From Moniliella sp. 'wahieum' (taxonomy: Eukaryota > Basidiomycota > Moniliellomycetes > Moniliellales > Moniliellaceae): a stretch of DNA of 64,000 nucleotides. Positions 1 to 14,682 of this stretch are shown here, in pieces. Every line of letters starts with the position of its first letter. The stretch's first letter is position 1. The stretch covers positions 1 to 64,000 of the forward strand of contig RSEE01000155.1 in the NCBI GenBank assembly GCA_003971905.1. Direction: 5' to 3'. The notes beneath the pieces are model-generated. The model saw nothing but the letters and a program-made list of their open reading frames with translations. It searched no databases and was not told the DNA's origin. The position numbers were made by a program, and so were the translations under genes.

Positions 1-1799
1 GAAGCGACTCGCAGGGCTGTGTACCTAATCCCTGTCCCGTATGTTCCCATTCATTTTCCACTATGAATTCGACTGCTCTCGCATCTTCTTTGTTTTCTGT
101 AGGACTTCATAATAGATAGCACTTGTAGCATTTGACGATATAGTCGATTGTAGGAGGGCGTCGCCTCCACGCTGTGCGGGACTTGAAGCTGCTACCACAC
201 TTATGGTCTCGCGGTATATCACAGTCTCCTCTCTCTTAACGACCATGCGGTTAGAAATTCATCCATCCTGGGCCGCTGCTCTCATATATCCACATTTTTG
301 CTCTACTCACATATGGAACCGGTCCAACTGGGTTGATCTTCTTCCCATATCCAAGGTGGTGTACACCTCTCTTCATCTCACTCCAGTATGGGCGTATCGT
401 CCGGCTTCCTTTGCTGTTTTCTAGCCCCCGGAAGATGGAGAGAGTATCTGATGGTGACGATGCCGGACACCACCTCGTACTTGAGAATATCCCTCAGCTC
501 AGTCCGTGCTAGGGAGTCACCTGTCGCAGCTCAGGACGAGCGAGGGTTCGGTACTATACACGGATGACATTGTACTCAGGAAATAATCGCGGTATGAGAG
601 GTCAGCACGCCCAGTTGCGTTCATCGCGACATCGAGATGCACTTGTCCGAACCCAAAACGTCCTCTACGTTTGGATGATGCGTCACCTGCACTGACTCCC
701 TTCTCTTTCCGGTGTCCGTACTTACGGTCGGACGTATCAATGGCGTCCCAAATTCGCCGGCTACATTTTGGCTCATCGACTCCCGAGGCTCTCATCGGGT
801 GTTCCAGGTTCCCGCGGTTGCGCCTACAAATCCCATCCAGGCCCACATCTAAGAGACCACTCTGACCGCTTAATTGGTCGAGCTTCCTCTCCCCATTCTC
901 TCTAGTATGCTGACGATAAGACTCCGACGGACGGACGGATTCTGCACTGTCTAGTCAGTAAAAGCCACAAAGCGCTAGGCCCTGATGTCGGCCGTCACCA
1001 GCGCGAGTGGCTAATGTCGGCTGTTCAATATATATGTCCCCCAAAATGCACAACAACACGCTGAGCCTGGGATCCGTTTCCACATGCACGGTACCCAATA
1101 AGCCGGTTTCCCACGCACGCGTATCGTATTGCCCTCGCTCGCCTTCACGAATACCAGGGAGGTGAAGAGGTGAGAAATCATTAATCGGAGGCCTCCAAGG
1201 GGGCTGAAATAAGGGCCTAAGACCTCATCAAAGGGAGCAATGCAATCTGTGCTGTCACATTTACGTGACCTTTGGTACGTTGAACGCGTTGACTCACTCG
1301 CCCTTCAATTTCCAATTCAGCATGCCGTGCATCTTGCTCTTGTTGCCTTTGCCTTTGTCCTTGTCCTCAGCTCGGTGTCTGTTACTGTTTCCTCCATCCC
1401 AGAAGACCACAATCTTACCATTCCCCATTTATGGACTGAACCTTGGGCGCGGAGCCCCGACTGCGATGGTCCCTCCGCCCACACCAACGTGCTGATCCTC
1501 GCCGTCCTCTGCCACAAAACCCGCTCACCAAGATATAGCAAGCACCACAATTCCTGAACGCACGCCAGCTTGTTGCTGCCCCCCCAGGTCTGGGAAGGGG
1601 CAAGATTTCCCCTTACCCCACACTGGCAGAGACGATTCTTCTCCCATTGCATCGCGGATATGGATAGTGAAGTGAGTGGGACCCCATCAAGGGATCTTTC
1701 CACGAAACAAAATACGATGGGACATGTGTCGGGGGCGAGCAAGGCATGGGAGCATGTCCAGGCAAACCGAGGGCTGCGAGCTGAGATGAGAGTTGCGAC
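1..1799. other. Spacer with no recognised gene
   Basis: Open frames here are short, overlap on both strands and match no family I recognise. The right end carries a short array of CTCAGCA units (about 1796-1830) that runs into the end of the neighbouring minus-strand gene. Confidence 0.4.
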
Positions 1800-3560
1800 T
1801 CAGCACTCAGCACTCAGCACTCGGCGCTGAGACAGATGCACGATGGGCTTAGGGGGGGGATAAGAAGGACGATGAGGAACGGATGAGGCTCCATGCGGAC
1901 AAGCGGCGTGGAGGCCCCAGTGCGTAGGAGGATCAGGTTCGTAGGTCCATTCCGCCCTGCCTGCGTAGCCGCCTGCCTGCCGACGCTGCCACCTCCCCCT
2001 CGGCCAGGGGCTTCTTGGGGGATAGGATGGGGCGGCCGACGCAAGCTGGGCAGTCGCGGGCCTGGGGCGTACCGCCTGCACGTCCGGCTGGCCCTGTCGG
2101 CGCAGGAGGCACGGCAGGGTAGCCCGTTGGCTCCACCCCTGAGGGGGCGGATAGCCAGAACGCGAGTATCCGCCTCCGACCATCGAGGGATGTTCGAGAG
2201 GCGGAGACCGAGGGTGAGCATGGGAGAAGGGTTCGAAGTAAGGCTCGGGGCGGTCGCTGCCACGTTCCCCTGCTCTGCGCCGTTGTGCCCCAGTAGGCCT
2301 CGCGGCGGTCGCTGAAGGAGTAGGCGCGGTGCGTTCGGGCCCGGTAGGGGGCAGTGGTGGGAGAGAAGACGGGAAGGATGGAAGCGAGGTGCGGTAGGAT
2401 GGGGACGAGGCCAACGGCGCAGCGCTTTCGTACCTCCCTCTCCCTCTCTCTCTCCCAACCATACTCGGCTGCATGGCGTGGTGGTGGGGAGTAATGGGGC
2501 GGGGCGAGCGGACGATGGCACGGGGGTCGCCCGGCGGGTACTCGGCCCAGTAGGGGCAGGAGGCGGGTAGGTGTACGTGTACGGCGAGCCGGAGCGGGGC
2601 GCGGGGGCAAAGGGAGAGGGCTGGGGAGGGGGGTAGTCGTCAGTCGACGGCGCGTGCAATACCGAGGCCGAGGTGGAGGCCGAGGTGGAGGGGTTGAGGT
2701 GGCAGTCGAGGGAAACGCCGAGTCCTGCTGCAACTGTCGACGCAACTTGCGCACTGCCCTGCCTTGGCGGCGGTGCAGGCGCGGCAACGTATGGTGCAGA
2801 TCTTCGTTGCTCATCAGCGGCGGCACTTCGTCTCGTCGTTGGGACTGCAAATGGCAAACCCATTCGCAGCAGAGCGTGCACCTCCGGTCCCGTACGGATC
2901 GGTCCCGGCCTTGCTCTCATCTGGGCCGGTCACACGAGCGCTTTCAAGCGCCGGCATGCCGAACAGGACGTCCCGGGTCGATTGCGGATGGGCATTGCGC
3001 TGCCCTTGCTGCTCTCGCGCCGCACGCGCCGCTCCTTGCGTCGCTGTGGGGGGGGCGATAGGGCGGGGTCGGACGGGATGGCAGTGGTGTGAGTGTGCCG
3101 GCAGGGAGATTAGTGCCAACGGCGAGGGCGGACGCAGGCGCATTGGGCTCAGACTCAGACTCAGGTTCGGCCGCACTCCGTTCGCGCTCGTGTTCGCGCT
3201 CGATGTCCTGGTCCGGGTCGGAGGCAACCGAAGGCGGGTCGGAGGCAACCGAAGCGGGTCGGAGCCCGAAGCAGGCTGGGATCTGGAGGGGGTGGCGGGG
3301 CATGGGCAGGCGCAGGCGGGGGGGCGAGGGGGGCGAGAGGGGTGGGGGGGGGAGGACGGGCACGGGGATGGGGATGGGGACCGGGCGGGGAAGCACAGAC
3401 GGCGGGGAGGAGACTGAGGGACATGCAGGCAGGCCAGCGCGTGCGGAGCGGCTGGTGGGCCAGGGCGCGGAGAGCGGAGAGGTGGGTTGAGGGCAGGGCT
3501 GCACTGGGCTGCAGACGGTTGCGTTGCGTTCGGAGGGATGTGGCGGGGAGCAGGGCCCAT
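1800..3560 (-). CDS. Probable Zn2Cys6 fungal transcription factor
   Basis: Role: likely nuclear DNA-binding regulator; target unknown. Reading on the minus strand, a Cys-rich block starts with TSCSACRRLK (about 2955-2970), a classic first half of a Zn(II)2Cys6 cluster. After a Gly/Thr/Pro stretch it is followed in another frame by CTLCCEWVCHLQSQ (about 2838-2880) and a DEVPPL tail, which resembles the second half of the cluster. Upstream lies an Arg/Glu-rich acidic segment (DQDIEREHERER) after a Pro-rich N-terminus; downstream is a basic helix (AVRKLRRQLQQ) and a long Pro/Ser/Gly/Tyr-rich low-complexity tail. The Cys spacing is imperfect and the two halves are in different frames, as with most genes here. 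Start (3560) and end (1800) are the outer edges of the protein-like frames and are uncertain. Very high GC could also produce chance open frames. Confidence 0.45.
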
Positions 3561-6500
3561 CGGAGCAAAGTGGAAGCGTGTTGCAGGCTATGCTGGAACT
3601 AATAATGGCTGGCGCGAATGCATGACGAGCACACTGTCCGTGGGCGGCGTACCTGGCGAGTGCACTACTACTATACTTGCTACATGGCAGACCGCGTCTC
3701 CTGGGTGAGCGCCAGCCTGCGACAGGCTGCGATGAGCGATCTGCCAGCCGCCACTGGCCAACGCGCCCCCTCGACCCCGGCTGCGCTGCCGCGAACCGCA
3801 CAAGCCCCTGCCGACGGACGGACGCCGGCATGGGGGCGCAGGCGCACAGGTGCCATCGCCACAGCCTGCCCGCGGACCGCAGTCGCCAGCACTTCCAAAA
3901 GCCCCGTCGACTGTCCCAGGCAGACCCTGGCAGAGCCCTCGGGGATACGCGGTTGCACTCGGCCGCGGCGCTTGCCAATTTGCCCAATTCGGCGGGGGAA
4001 GGGACGATGGTGTGCTGCCTATACTGCGGGAAGGATCGAAGAGTTGCTGGGTGCCACGAAGCATTAAGCGCTGTTAGCGCTGAGCCTCTCAGATTCTCAG
4101 ATCTCAGATTCTCAGATCTCTCAACTGGCACAGCGACATAGGTGACTCAGTGGTCGGGATGTGGGGAGTATCCCCCGTCACACGTCACGCGTCACATGTC
4201 AGTCTTAGGCCAAGAGAGGGCTCAGCGTCAGGCTTCGGGGGAACGGGCAAGGGCGGCAAATTCATTGTTCAACTGAACGTTCATACGTCTCTCCCTGCAT
4301 CATAATGCTTCTGAAGTTCTGCCGGCTCAGCCTAAATTCTTAACCCTGAGCGCTGAGCGCCTGAGCGCCTGAACCTGAAATGCCTACATCCTAAGACTCT
4401 TCGGGGCCCAAAGGCCAAAGGCGCCCCATGGGGGGTTTACGCCTGCGAGTTACTAGTTACTGACGGCATGGTTTCGGCTATAGCGTGTCTCGCCCAGGCA
4501 GTGTGCGTGCCGAGGGAGGCGTACGGGGCGTACGTGCCCGCCGAGCCGAGAAAGGGAGCAAAGGCAGCGACCGAGTATGTAGTGCTGCTTTGTTTCCGCA
4601 GCCGCCGCGCTTTCTCGGCTCGCCTAACTAGGACCTGTGCAGTTCCTCGCTGTCCTGGCGTTGGCGTCCCATGCACCGTGGCCGATGCGCATGTCCTCCC
4701 GTGTCCAGGCGCACCGCCGTGACGCGTGACTGATTAATCATTCAACATGTGCCCCGCATCGACACGTGAGCGCGTAAGCAGCGCCCGGCGCCACGCCAGT
4801 GTGAGCCGCCACCTGCCGGTGTGTCTGGGAGGCACTCCGCGGCACCCGTGTGCACCCTGTGCACCCTGTGCACCCTGCCGGGAGACCTCCCACCTCCGAT
4901 CCGGCCCAGCGGCTCCCTCGCCGCCCGCCCACATCCAACCGAACGCGGCAGCCACCGCCAGCAGCAGCCAGCAGCAGCCAGCAACAGCAGCCACGCCTCA
5001 CGTGGTACGCTGCCTGCCAGCCTGAGTGCATTGGCGTTGCAACCGGCCGCATCTTCCTCACGCCTCACGCGTCCATGTCTTTTCACGAGTTGCACAACCC
5101 TGCGGCGCCCCGGTTCAGCCGGGCAGCGTCGCCACCCATGGCATTTGTCAGCTGAGACTCGCTTCAGCGCTTCAGCCGAGCAGCACAATCGTGCACCACC
5201 TCGACCAGGGCTCTCCATAGACGATAGACACGGCCAGAATGCATGGTGTCCAACGCTAGTAAACGAAAAGTAAACATGGTAGACTCTACTCGGCTGCTGC
5301 AATAAGCACTAAGCCCCGCTCCCTCGAGACTCGGATCCACCACTCCTGGTTCTGCTCTGCTCGGATCGCTCGTCTTCGGAACTCCGGGGGTCTCACCCGG
5401 TGGAGGGCTTCAAGCATCATGCAATCATCGACCATCGGTCACCGGTCCGGTCATCGATCATCGATCATCCGCTTCATCTACAAGTTAAACACGGTGATAA
5501 CCGATAACCTTATCAATCCACACCTGGATCGAATCCTTTTCCCGAAGGGCCTAAGGCCTAACAGGCCTAACATGCTAGCAGGAAATAAATTTGGGGGTTG
5601 TTTTGTAACAGTTGAGGAGGCTAAGCGAGGGGCCCAACAACAAAAGGTCCTCGGGTCAGAGACAGTGGGGAGAACGGCCGTGGCGCGGGAGGGAGCAGGA
5701 TGTCAGAGGCATCTCAGATATCATGCGTCAAGCAGGGAACAAGGACCAGAGGAAGTAGGGAGGAGCGAAATAGACGGGATGTAGGATTGGAAATTGGAGC
5801 GAGCTTCATGTCATTGAATCGGTAGCAGTAGCCTCTATTACGTACCAATATATAGCCAATGAGGAGACGTTGAACGATGTCCATCCCAACGCATCTTGTG
5901 GTCGCAATCCAGCCAATTTTCTCTACCTTTTCCTTACCGCCATGGCATGTACACCTGACAGAACCATATTGTATGGGACGCACTACATCCTCCAGAATCC
6001 AATCGTTTGTTTGTATTGCAACCAAGTCCGAACGAGACTATCCCCTCAAGAGACATTCCAGTTCCTCCGCTCCAGTCGCCACGCACAGCCAACACATCCG
6101 GATATGAACAGCGTGAACTACGTTTCTGTCGCTTGAGCATTCCTGCAACTGATACGCCGTGACCAATTGGGCCGCGATCAGAGATGAGATGGTCCTTTCT
6201 GATTGAAAGAGCTATAAGGAAGTTGATCGCCAGCACAGAGGGTGAATAGTAAGGTATGAAGTGGAAGAGTTGGACCAAGGAGCAAAGGGGACGTGCACAC
6301 AGATGAACAAACGAAGGCGCAAGCGCGGAGACGCGAACAGAGCAGTGACCAGTGTTAGTATCTCAGAGGATCTTTCTAGGGAAACAATTATCTCCATCAC
6401 GTCACAACGCGACGGGCCCGAGATGATTCTTCCGCAGTGGAAGCACAAGTTGTTTCATACCTCATTTTCCCCTCTATCCTGATCTCGAACGGCCCTTTTT

Positions 6501-6961
6501 GCTTGGTGCGGCAATAGTCAGTACTCAGTAAGGATGCTGAGAAGACAACGCCCCAAAGCGAAAATTGTTTCGACATAACGAATAGCTGGCTATCCATAGA
6601 GGAGCGGACTAGGTACGAGAGGATAGGCTCACTTCTCACCGTCATTATACGACCTCATGCACAGCTGGGTATTCTTCTTGGTGTGGGCGCAGAACAGTAT
6701 GCCCCGAATGGATTCATCGCCTCGTACCTACCCGACAGAAATATGCGGTGGCCATTGTGAACGGGTTGTGGTCCGGGACCTGGTACCATGATGCATAACG
6801 TGAACCCAACAGTCCGTAAGGCAGAAGAGTTGAGGGCGGATGCAATTGATGGCATGATTGCCGGTGGCCGCATGCAACGGAGAATGGTGCTGCTATGCCT
6901 TCACTACCTTGGCGATGGCCTGTGGAAGTTTGGAGCTTTCTGGGTCACTGCATCCTCTCGT
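3561..6961. other. Long spacer, possible relic coding near 5.7-6.5 kb
   Basis: No recognised gene. 3.6-5.3 kb is GC-rich with short arrays: palindromic GTCAC-type heptamers at 4181-4200, AGCGCTG units near 4349-4368, three GTGCACCCT units near 4856-4884, ATCGATC units at 5453-5466 and AGGCCTA units near 5549-5570. Between 5714 and 6448 on the minus strand several overlapping frames of 78-114 codons look slightly protein-like (for example one with NDWILEDVVRPIQYG), but I cannot assign them; a decayed transposon fragment is possible. Confidence 0.35.
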
Positions 6962-8480
6962 TTATTCGCCGGTTCCGCTTAATCTTGGTCTCTTTTGTCT
7001 CCTCTGCTCTTCGTTCTTCCCCTCGTAATCGTCACCCCCGATCTCGCTCATTTTGGCTTTGCTTCCAGGCCGTCGCAGTGTGTCCGCAGCATCCAGCGCA
7101 CCGGTCGCCACAACTTCTGACCTCTGCCTTAGCCCCAGTGCCTCGTCCTGTTCCCAAGTACGCACATAGTCCTGGACTTGCAGCTGGCTGTCCAAACCTG
7201 TCGCACCGAGCGACTGGATGTAGATCATGGCCAATCCGTCGTCCAGAACCACAGTGAACGGCACCTGCCCCGCTGCCACCGCCTCAGCTGCGCCAGGAAC
7301 AGGGTAGCACCCTCCTCGTGGCCACCGTCACCGGCACCAGGACCAGGACCAGCGCGGTCACTGTCAACAACACCAGCGTCGGCGTCGGCGCCGGCCCCTC
7401 CAGCTGCCGCACGGCCCAGCTCATGTACTTGCCCCAACAGCGCCTCCAGAGTCGTCAGTTGCGCCTGCAGCGTGCCCGGAAGAAGCTGTAGCCCCAGCTC
7501 GGGGATCTCCAACAATGCCGAGGCCGAGGTGATCACTTCTCTCTGCAAATCCTCCGCCCCGCGCACCTGCAGCGCCACCCGTCTTCCTTGCGGCGCCACG
7601 CTCCCATGCGGCCTGACCTCCGTAGCCTCGTACCCACATTGCCCACACCAAGCCCCCTCAGCTCTACCGCCTGGCACTGCGTGGGATGCAGCGTTGGACC
7701 ACTCTTTATCTCCCTCGCACCGCATTGTGGACAGCTGCTGCCCCATCCCGCAGTATCGGTGGGGTGTTGGAGTTGGGTGCCGGGCTCGTTAGGGGTGGGG
7801 CGATGCAGAGCCAAGTCCTGGGCCATGGTACGCGCATATTCCCGGGCCGTCCAACACGGATCCTCTTCCGTGTCGGGAGAGGCTGGAGAAAGCTGTTGCC
7901 ACTCGGGTCATCGAGCTGAATCGAGAGAGAGGGCAGGTTAGTTGTCACCTGGTCTGAGTCTGCGTTGGTGCTGGCGCCAAGGACAGTTCGGAGGGTGCGA
8001 CATAGGCTGTCGATCCGGGCCCATGCAGGCGGGGCAACAATTTGCCGAACCGGTTGGGCCAATTCCAGATCCTCCACAGTTTCGAGAAGGAGATGAGCCA
8101 GGGTGGTAACCGCGCCGCGTTGCCGCGGGATCTCCAGCTCCAACTCGGGCACACGCACACACGCCCAGGGGGACTTGACCACCTGTCGCGCCAGGTCGCT
8201 GCGGGTCCTGAGACGCACGCAGTACTCGACCCCACCCCGCTTGGGAGGCTGGGGTTCAGGATCGCTCGTTTTCCGCCACAAAGGGCACAGGCGAACGACG
8301 TAAAGACAAGTGTACCGAATGAGGGGATCGAGGCCCGCTCCACTTTCCGCACTCCTCTTCCGCCACAGCCCACACATTGATCTTCTTGTTCCTCCAGAAC
8401 CTCACTCTCGATCAGATCAACCAAGCGGGGTGGAGATCTTGGCCTGCCTCGCCGGGAGGATCGAAAGCGGTTTGGCTCAT
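6962..8480 (-). CDS. ZPR1: Zinc-finger protein ZPR1
   Basis: ZPR1 is a conserved two-zinc-finger protein that binds and helps fold translation factor eEF1A and is needed for growth; it acts in cytoplasm and nucleus. The minus strand shows the complete tandem ZPR1 architecture. The first finger (QCVGCGGRGV ... FACALCG) is followed by a beta-domain with RQVVKS, VRVPELELEIP and the signature QLDDPSGNSFLQ. The second finger (SSCPQCG ... WCGQCGYEATEV) is followed by the repeated domain with LLEIPELGLQL and FTVVLDDGLAMIYIQSL, then EQDEALGL and a basic tail. Length of about 480-500 codons fits the family. I chose the ATG at 8480 because it gives a short acidic lead before the LVDLIESEV segment. The reading crosses several frames without splice sites at the joins, so one-base indels are likely. 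Confidence 0.88.
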
Positions 8481-8639
8481 CTTAGTCGCAGCCCTTGAAA
8501 AGCCCCAAGACCGGACCTGCGATGGTTGCTGCCGGCCACGAAGTAATCGCAATTGGACTTGGCTTCATTTTGTGGGTTTTCGGTTTGGGTCCTGTGAAAC
8601 TTTGAAACTCCCTTAACGGCAGGTGCCAAAGTGTGACTT

Positions 8640-9770
8640 GAGAGCACACTCGGCGATCCTATCAGGGGATCAGCTGCAAGCTGCCTTCAGACAAGGCGTG
8701 AAGGCAAGGTGGTGAGCCACAAGTTTTCAAGCACCATCTGAAGGGAATGAGACGGGAGAGAGATGAGAATGGAGATATGGAGCGCGCAGGGGGTGCGCGG
8801 CCCGCGAACGCAACTCTTCCACCTGGCTATACACAAGCGAGCGTCACCGATCAACTGAGGGCAGTGCAGAAGAACCTAGCACTTTACCTTTCCCGGGAGC
8901 GCCTGTCGCAATAACTTCCCCTCTCTTCTATTGTTTCCCCCATTCTCTCTCTACTGTGTTACTTCCTTTAATCATCTCTGTCTGTAAGCAATGCTGGCTC
9001 TCATGGTCACGATCCATTGGCGTTTTCACCTTGGATTCGCCAATCGATACAGTATATTAGGCAACCTCGTCTCCTCTTGGCCGCCTCTCCTCGCTATCAG
9101 TCCTCGTCTCTCAGTTCTCCATCAGCGTCCATCAGTCGCGTGGATGCTCTCCCCGCCCCGTCGAATCAAGTCCCAGTCCAGACCCAGTTGAATGGAAAGT
9201 GGTTACGCACGCTGAAGAATCTGTGACAGCTACCCACAGTCTGTGGACAAATTGTGGGTCGGCAAAGGACGAGGATGGGTAAACTCGAGTCGCACTTTTT
9301 GTCTCGGTACGCGGAAAGGGTCGGAAGCTGGTTTGGGGGAAAGGTTTTGGCGGATCAGTTGGAGTAATTGCGCATTTTCTTGATTCAGAGAGCAAGCGGA
9401 CTGCCAAACTCGAAGCTCCGACCGGAACATAGCTTTTGCTCAACTGGAAGACCTCTCTGCTATTGGCACAACCAGACCTCTGACCTTACTCGATTAGCTG
9501 TGAGAGTCAATGCCAAGCACACTACTGCACCGGAGTTAGCGGGGAACCAAAACTGAACAAAGTGTGGCGAACCACTTGGGGAACCTCGATGAATTCTTGA
9601 CCGGCCAGCACAGCAGCAACAAACTCTTCGAACTCAACGACATCGACTCCCGGTTGGGTCCATGCCTGACAGCCAAAAGCTCGACACAGTCGTCTCCTCA
9701 GTTCCGCGCAAGGAGGGCCCGAACATAGCAAACTTATTCTTGTCCTTCTGCTCCACACTGGGTCCGCCGG
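8640..9770 (-). repeat. Relic of a dispersed (probably retroelement-derived) repeat
   Basis: The 8640-8895 part matches a second diverged copy at about 31480-31740; shared blocks include CAGACAAGGCGTGAAGGCAA and GCGAGCGTCACCGATC. Minus-strand frames just to the right (9132-9758) contain a helical stretch (SLNQENAQLLQLIRQNL) of the kind seen in gag-like proteins, so a decayed LTR-type element is a reasonable inference. It looks broken and old. No terminal repeats or target-site duplication could be defined. Confidence 0.4.
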
Positions 9771-9901
9771 CTTGACGGGACGAAGAGATGGGTCGATGAT
9801 GTTTCGAGGCGGTTTATTATATTCGGGAAGGAAGGGAGTGGCCGGTAGGAGGGCGCGTGAAGTGTGAAGCCCTTCATGTGAAAGGGTGCGATAGTATGAG
9901 G

Positions 9902-10251
9902 GGTAGCTGAAAAGGAGCGTCTGCGTGCACGTACGTCTATACTAGGAGAATGGACGCGCTAAGACTCAGTGCCGGTGGAGAGCAGACAGAGGGATGCCCT
10001 CAGTGGGATAATATGCCTCACATCGTCGCCGCGTCACCCCTAGAGGGACCGATGGTATCAATGATGCCATTAAGCACAATGCCATGCCATGATCCATGAA
10101 TCATGTGAGGCGTGAGATCTGAGAAGCCTATGGTCCTCGGGGGAGTCTTGGCGCACTGCCAGGGTGCCCATCAAGTTTAAGCAGCCTACGTGGATGAATA
10201 TTGCATTAGGAGAAATCGAGGCGTGAGAGCAGTCTCGGATGAATGGCCCTT
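9902..10251. repeat. Direct tandem repeat, copy 1 (about 350 bp)
   Basis: Starts at GGTAGCTGAAAAGGAGCG and ends at GAATGGCCCT. It is followed directly by an almost identical copy. The two differ by a three-base gap next to a G run (near 10139 in this copy) and one C/T substitution (near 10195), so the duplication is recent. No open frame of note lies within. Confidence 0.95.
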
Positions 10252-10598
10252 GGTAGCTGAAAAGGAGCGTCTGCGTGCACGTACGTCTATACTAGGAGAA
10301 TGGACGCGCTAAGACTCAGTGCCGGTGGAGAGCAGACAGAGGGATGCCCTCAGTGGGATAATATGCCTCACATCGTCGCCGCGTCACCCCTAGAGGGACC
10401 GATGGTATCAATGATGCCATTAAGCACAATGCCATGCCATGATCCATGAATCATGTGAGGCGTGAGATCTGAGAAGCCTATGGTCCTCGGGGTCTTGGCG
10501 CACTGCCAGGGTGCCCATCAAGTTTAAGCAGCCTACGTGGACGAATATTGCATTAGGAGAAATCGAGGCGTGAGAGCAGTCTCGGATGAATGGCCCTT
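10252..10598. repeat. Direct tandem repeat, copy 2 (about 347 bp)
   Basis: Second unit of the head-to-tail pair that begins at 9902; the join repeats the same start sequence with no filler. The unit ends where GAATGGCCCT is followed by different sequence (TCTTGTCCGG). Confidence 0.95.
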
Positions 10599-11051
10599 CT
10601 TGTCCGGACCCTGGCCCACCGGGTTTTCATCTGAAGGAACACGGGTTGGCAAAGGCGTGAGGGGGGCGCTTTTGGGTTAGCTACTCCTAGTTGCTATTAG
10701 CCACTCTAGTGTTGCTTGTTTCTAGTTAACGTTTGACGTTTCCTCCGCCACCGGGCTACTCGTTGCGGGTGGAGAGGAGAGCGGCTGACACTGCCGACGT
10801 GCCGGCGTGCAAGAGAAGTGCGAGGCACCCGTGCACTGCCGCTGTGCCTTATCCAGCCGCCGATCGGGGGGGGGTGTGATCTGCGGCAGCGCAGTAAGTG
10901 GCAGGCCGTGCCTGGCCTGGCATTATGCATTATGGCCCGGCGAGTTCCCATCTCCGATACAAGGCAAGGAGGCCGCGCCCATCACGCAATTGCGACCCGA
11001 CGGCAAGCAACATCGGCCGTCTTTCCGCCACCCCCACCTTCGTTTGTGCCC

Positions 11052-12060
11052 ATGCCGTTCCAGGTCGGCAACTACACCGGCCTGTGCGAGGAGGTGGCCC
11101 TCCTGCCCTGCCCGCTTTCAACAGCGAGACAGGGATTGTGCCCACATGCTATGCACGTAGCGTGCAGCTCGGCAGCACCCTCGTCTTCCAGTGTGGTACG
11201 TCCCTGTTTGCTTTCTGGATGCGCCGGCGGCCCGAGGTTGACGCGATGTGCGTTCTGGGACAGCTACCTGTGTGATGCACATCTTTGCTGTCTTTATGGT
11301 GCTCATCATGCTCTACCACATTCGCTCCAAGTACACGGCCGTTGGCCGGCGCGAGATTAGCCTCTTCTTCTACCTCTACATCATTGAGGAAATCCTCGGC
11401 GTCTTCCTCGACTCGGCTGCGATTCCCACCTACTCGGGTGCGTACCGTGGATTGTATCCGTCCACGTCGGTCTCGTCCTTGCCCTGAGCTGGTGTCTTAT
11501 GGCCAATGGCTTGTCGGTTTCAGTTCTGGGAGGATGGTACACGGCAATCCCTTCTTTCTATGTACGGCTCACGCTCGTTCTTTGGGTCGTCGGTTTTGTC
11601 GTCGCCGCGGCCACTTTTAAGGATGGGGAAACAGTCTTAACCCGCAACATCATGTTGGGCTCTATGTGGTCCATATGATCATTCCACTGATCTTCATCCT
11701 CATCTGGCTCACCACCCAGGTATGGATCGTGTTCGTACCCTCGACACTCTCTGGCCCATTGGCGACCTTTTATTTGCCACCATCTTTTACGTCGCGGGGC
11801 TGGTGCTGATGATGGGGGTGTCGACCGACGTGTGCACCGGGACAAAACATTATGTCGATGGCCTCTTCTTTGGCACGCTCGCCATCCTTTTGCCATCATG
11901 ATGGTGTACAAGTTCTGGGATGATATCACAAAGGAGGACCTTGAGTTCAGTGTGGGCTCCAAGGCCGCTGCTTGGGAAGTTACAGACCCCTACTGGGGAT
12001 CGGAGACGGACTCGTTCACATCTAAGCCTTTTGGTGGACATGCACGAGTGACCAAGACGG
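11052..12060 (+). CDS. CHS7: Chitin synthase export chaperone, CHS7 family, copy A
   Basis: CHS7-type proteins are polytopic ER membrane chaperones needed for ER exit of class IV chitin synthase (yeast Chs3). Exon 1 starts [20 protein letters not shown] and contains [21 protein letters not shown] 68-bp intron (11196-11263, GTACGT...ACAG) joins to [19 protein letters not shown], then [20 protein letters not shown] and [18 protein letters not shown], which are family signatures. Further hydrophobic segments follow up to [11 protein letters not shown] and a short tail near 12030. The exact stop is unclear because the frame after 12030 stays open to 12488 without family resemblance; 12060 is approximate. 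Several frame changes occur after 11450, more than in copy B, and the region around [13 protein letters not shown] of copy B reads poorly here. Either indel errors or a decaying paralogue could explain this. Paralogue at 51764-52920. Confidence 0.8.
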
Positions 12061-12701
12061 GATATCAGGCGTTAGCCTTTGCCCGCCCTGCATCCCACTC
12101 CTGTCTCGACTGTCTATCATGTCCCGCAGAGACCTCGTGCAGTCGAGCAAACATGTCATCATCACACCTAGAACATGGATGGGGAGGGGTGGGGGACAAG
12201 GTCACCTACAATCTCGGCTCCTTTTTTTCCTTATTCGCCCTGCCTCGACTCTTTTTCTCCCCACCCCCCATATTGCGTCCTCGCCGCTTGTTATCAAAAG
12301 TGATCGTCTGTGTTTCGGGGTATTTATTCGGTCTCCTCGTCTTCTATGTGGAGGTTAGCCCTGCTAGCTTTTTCTGTAACCTCTCCACCTTGCTCTTGCC
12401 ACACGATGGAGGAACCAGCCGTGTCCTTCTCCATCTTTTCTATGAGCCTCATCGTCGGATCATCACCACATTTCATCTTCACCTATAGGACCATCTCCTC
12501 GCCTCTGTCAGGCCTATGTACAGAAGGAAACTATTAAGTCCGTTTGTATACCCTGACCAGTGACTCAGTGGGACGTTTTAGTTACCTGCAATCGTCCTGA
12601 AGCTCCTCATGTCGGAAAGAGGATGCGTTATAATCTTCCAAGTCGCAGGACCGCAAAGAACAGTCAAGCTTCAAGCTACTAGTCGGCATAAATGTGGTGT
12701 G

Positions 12702-12715
12702 ACCGGTGACCGGTG
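12702..12715. repeat. Palindromic heptamer array (ACCGGTG)2
   Basis: Two perfect ACCGGTG units upstream of the DBP3 start. Just before it (12664-12676) sits TCAAGCTTCAAGC, an AAGCTTC-type unit. Both belong to the palindrome-plus-one family described in the findings. Confidence 0.7.
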
Positions 12716-12838
12716 ACCAAAAGACTTCACTCCCTCATGAAACATTTCAAAGACAATGGTGTATTTTTATTTTTTTCCTTGTTTCACAATTACGCCGCCG
12801 CGTTCAAATTTTTCTTGCTCTTCACCATCACTAGCACC

Positions 12839-14558
<1,720 letters not shown>

Positions 14559-14682
14559 GCCTGCAGCAGATGGACTGATACTGAGGTGGCATCATGTCAT
14601 TGGCTGTGTAGGAAATTGAATGATTGTCAAGGGAAATGTTATAGGGGTATGCAGCGAGGGGCGGGCGGCGTCATGCCATGCA

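Noticed and set aside
1-6000. Many long open frames on both strands, especially 1.8-4.1 kb
   Set aside because: Very high GC makes stop codons rare in all frames. Only the minus-strand chain with the Cys-rich block was kept.
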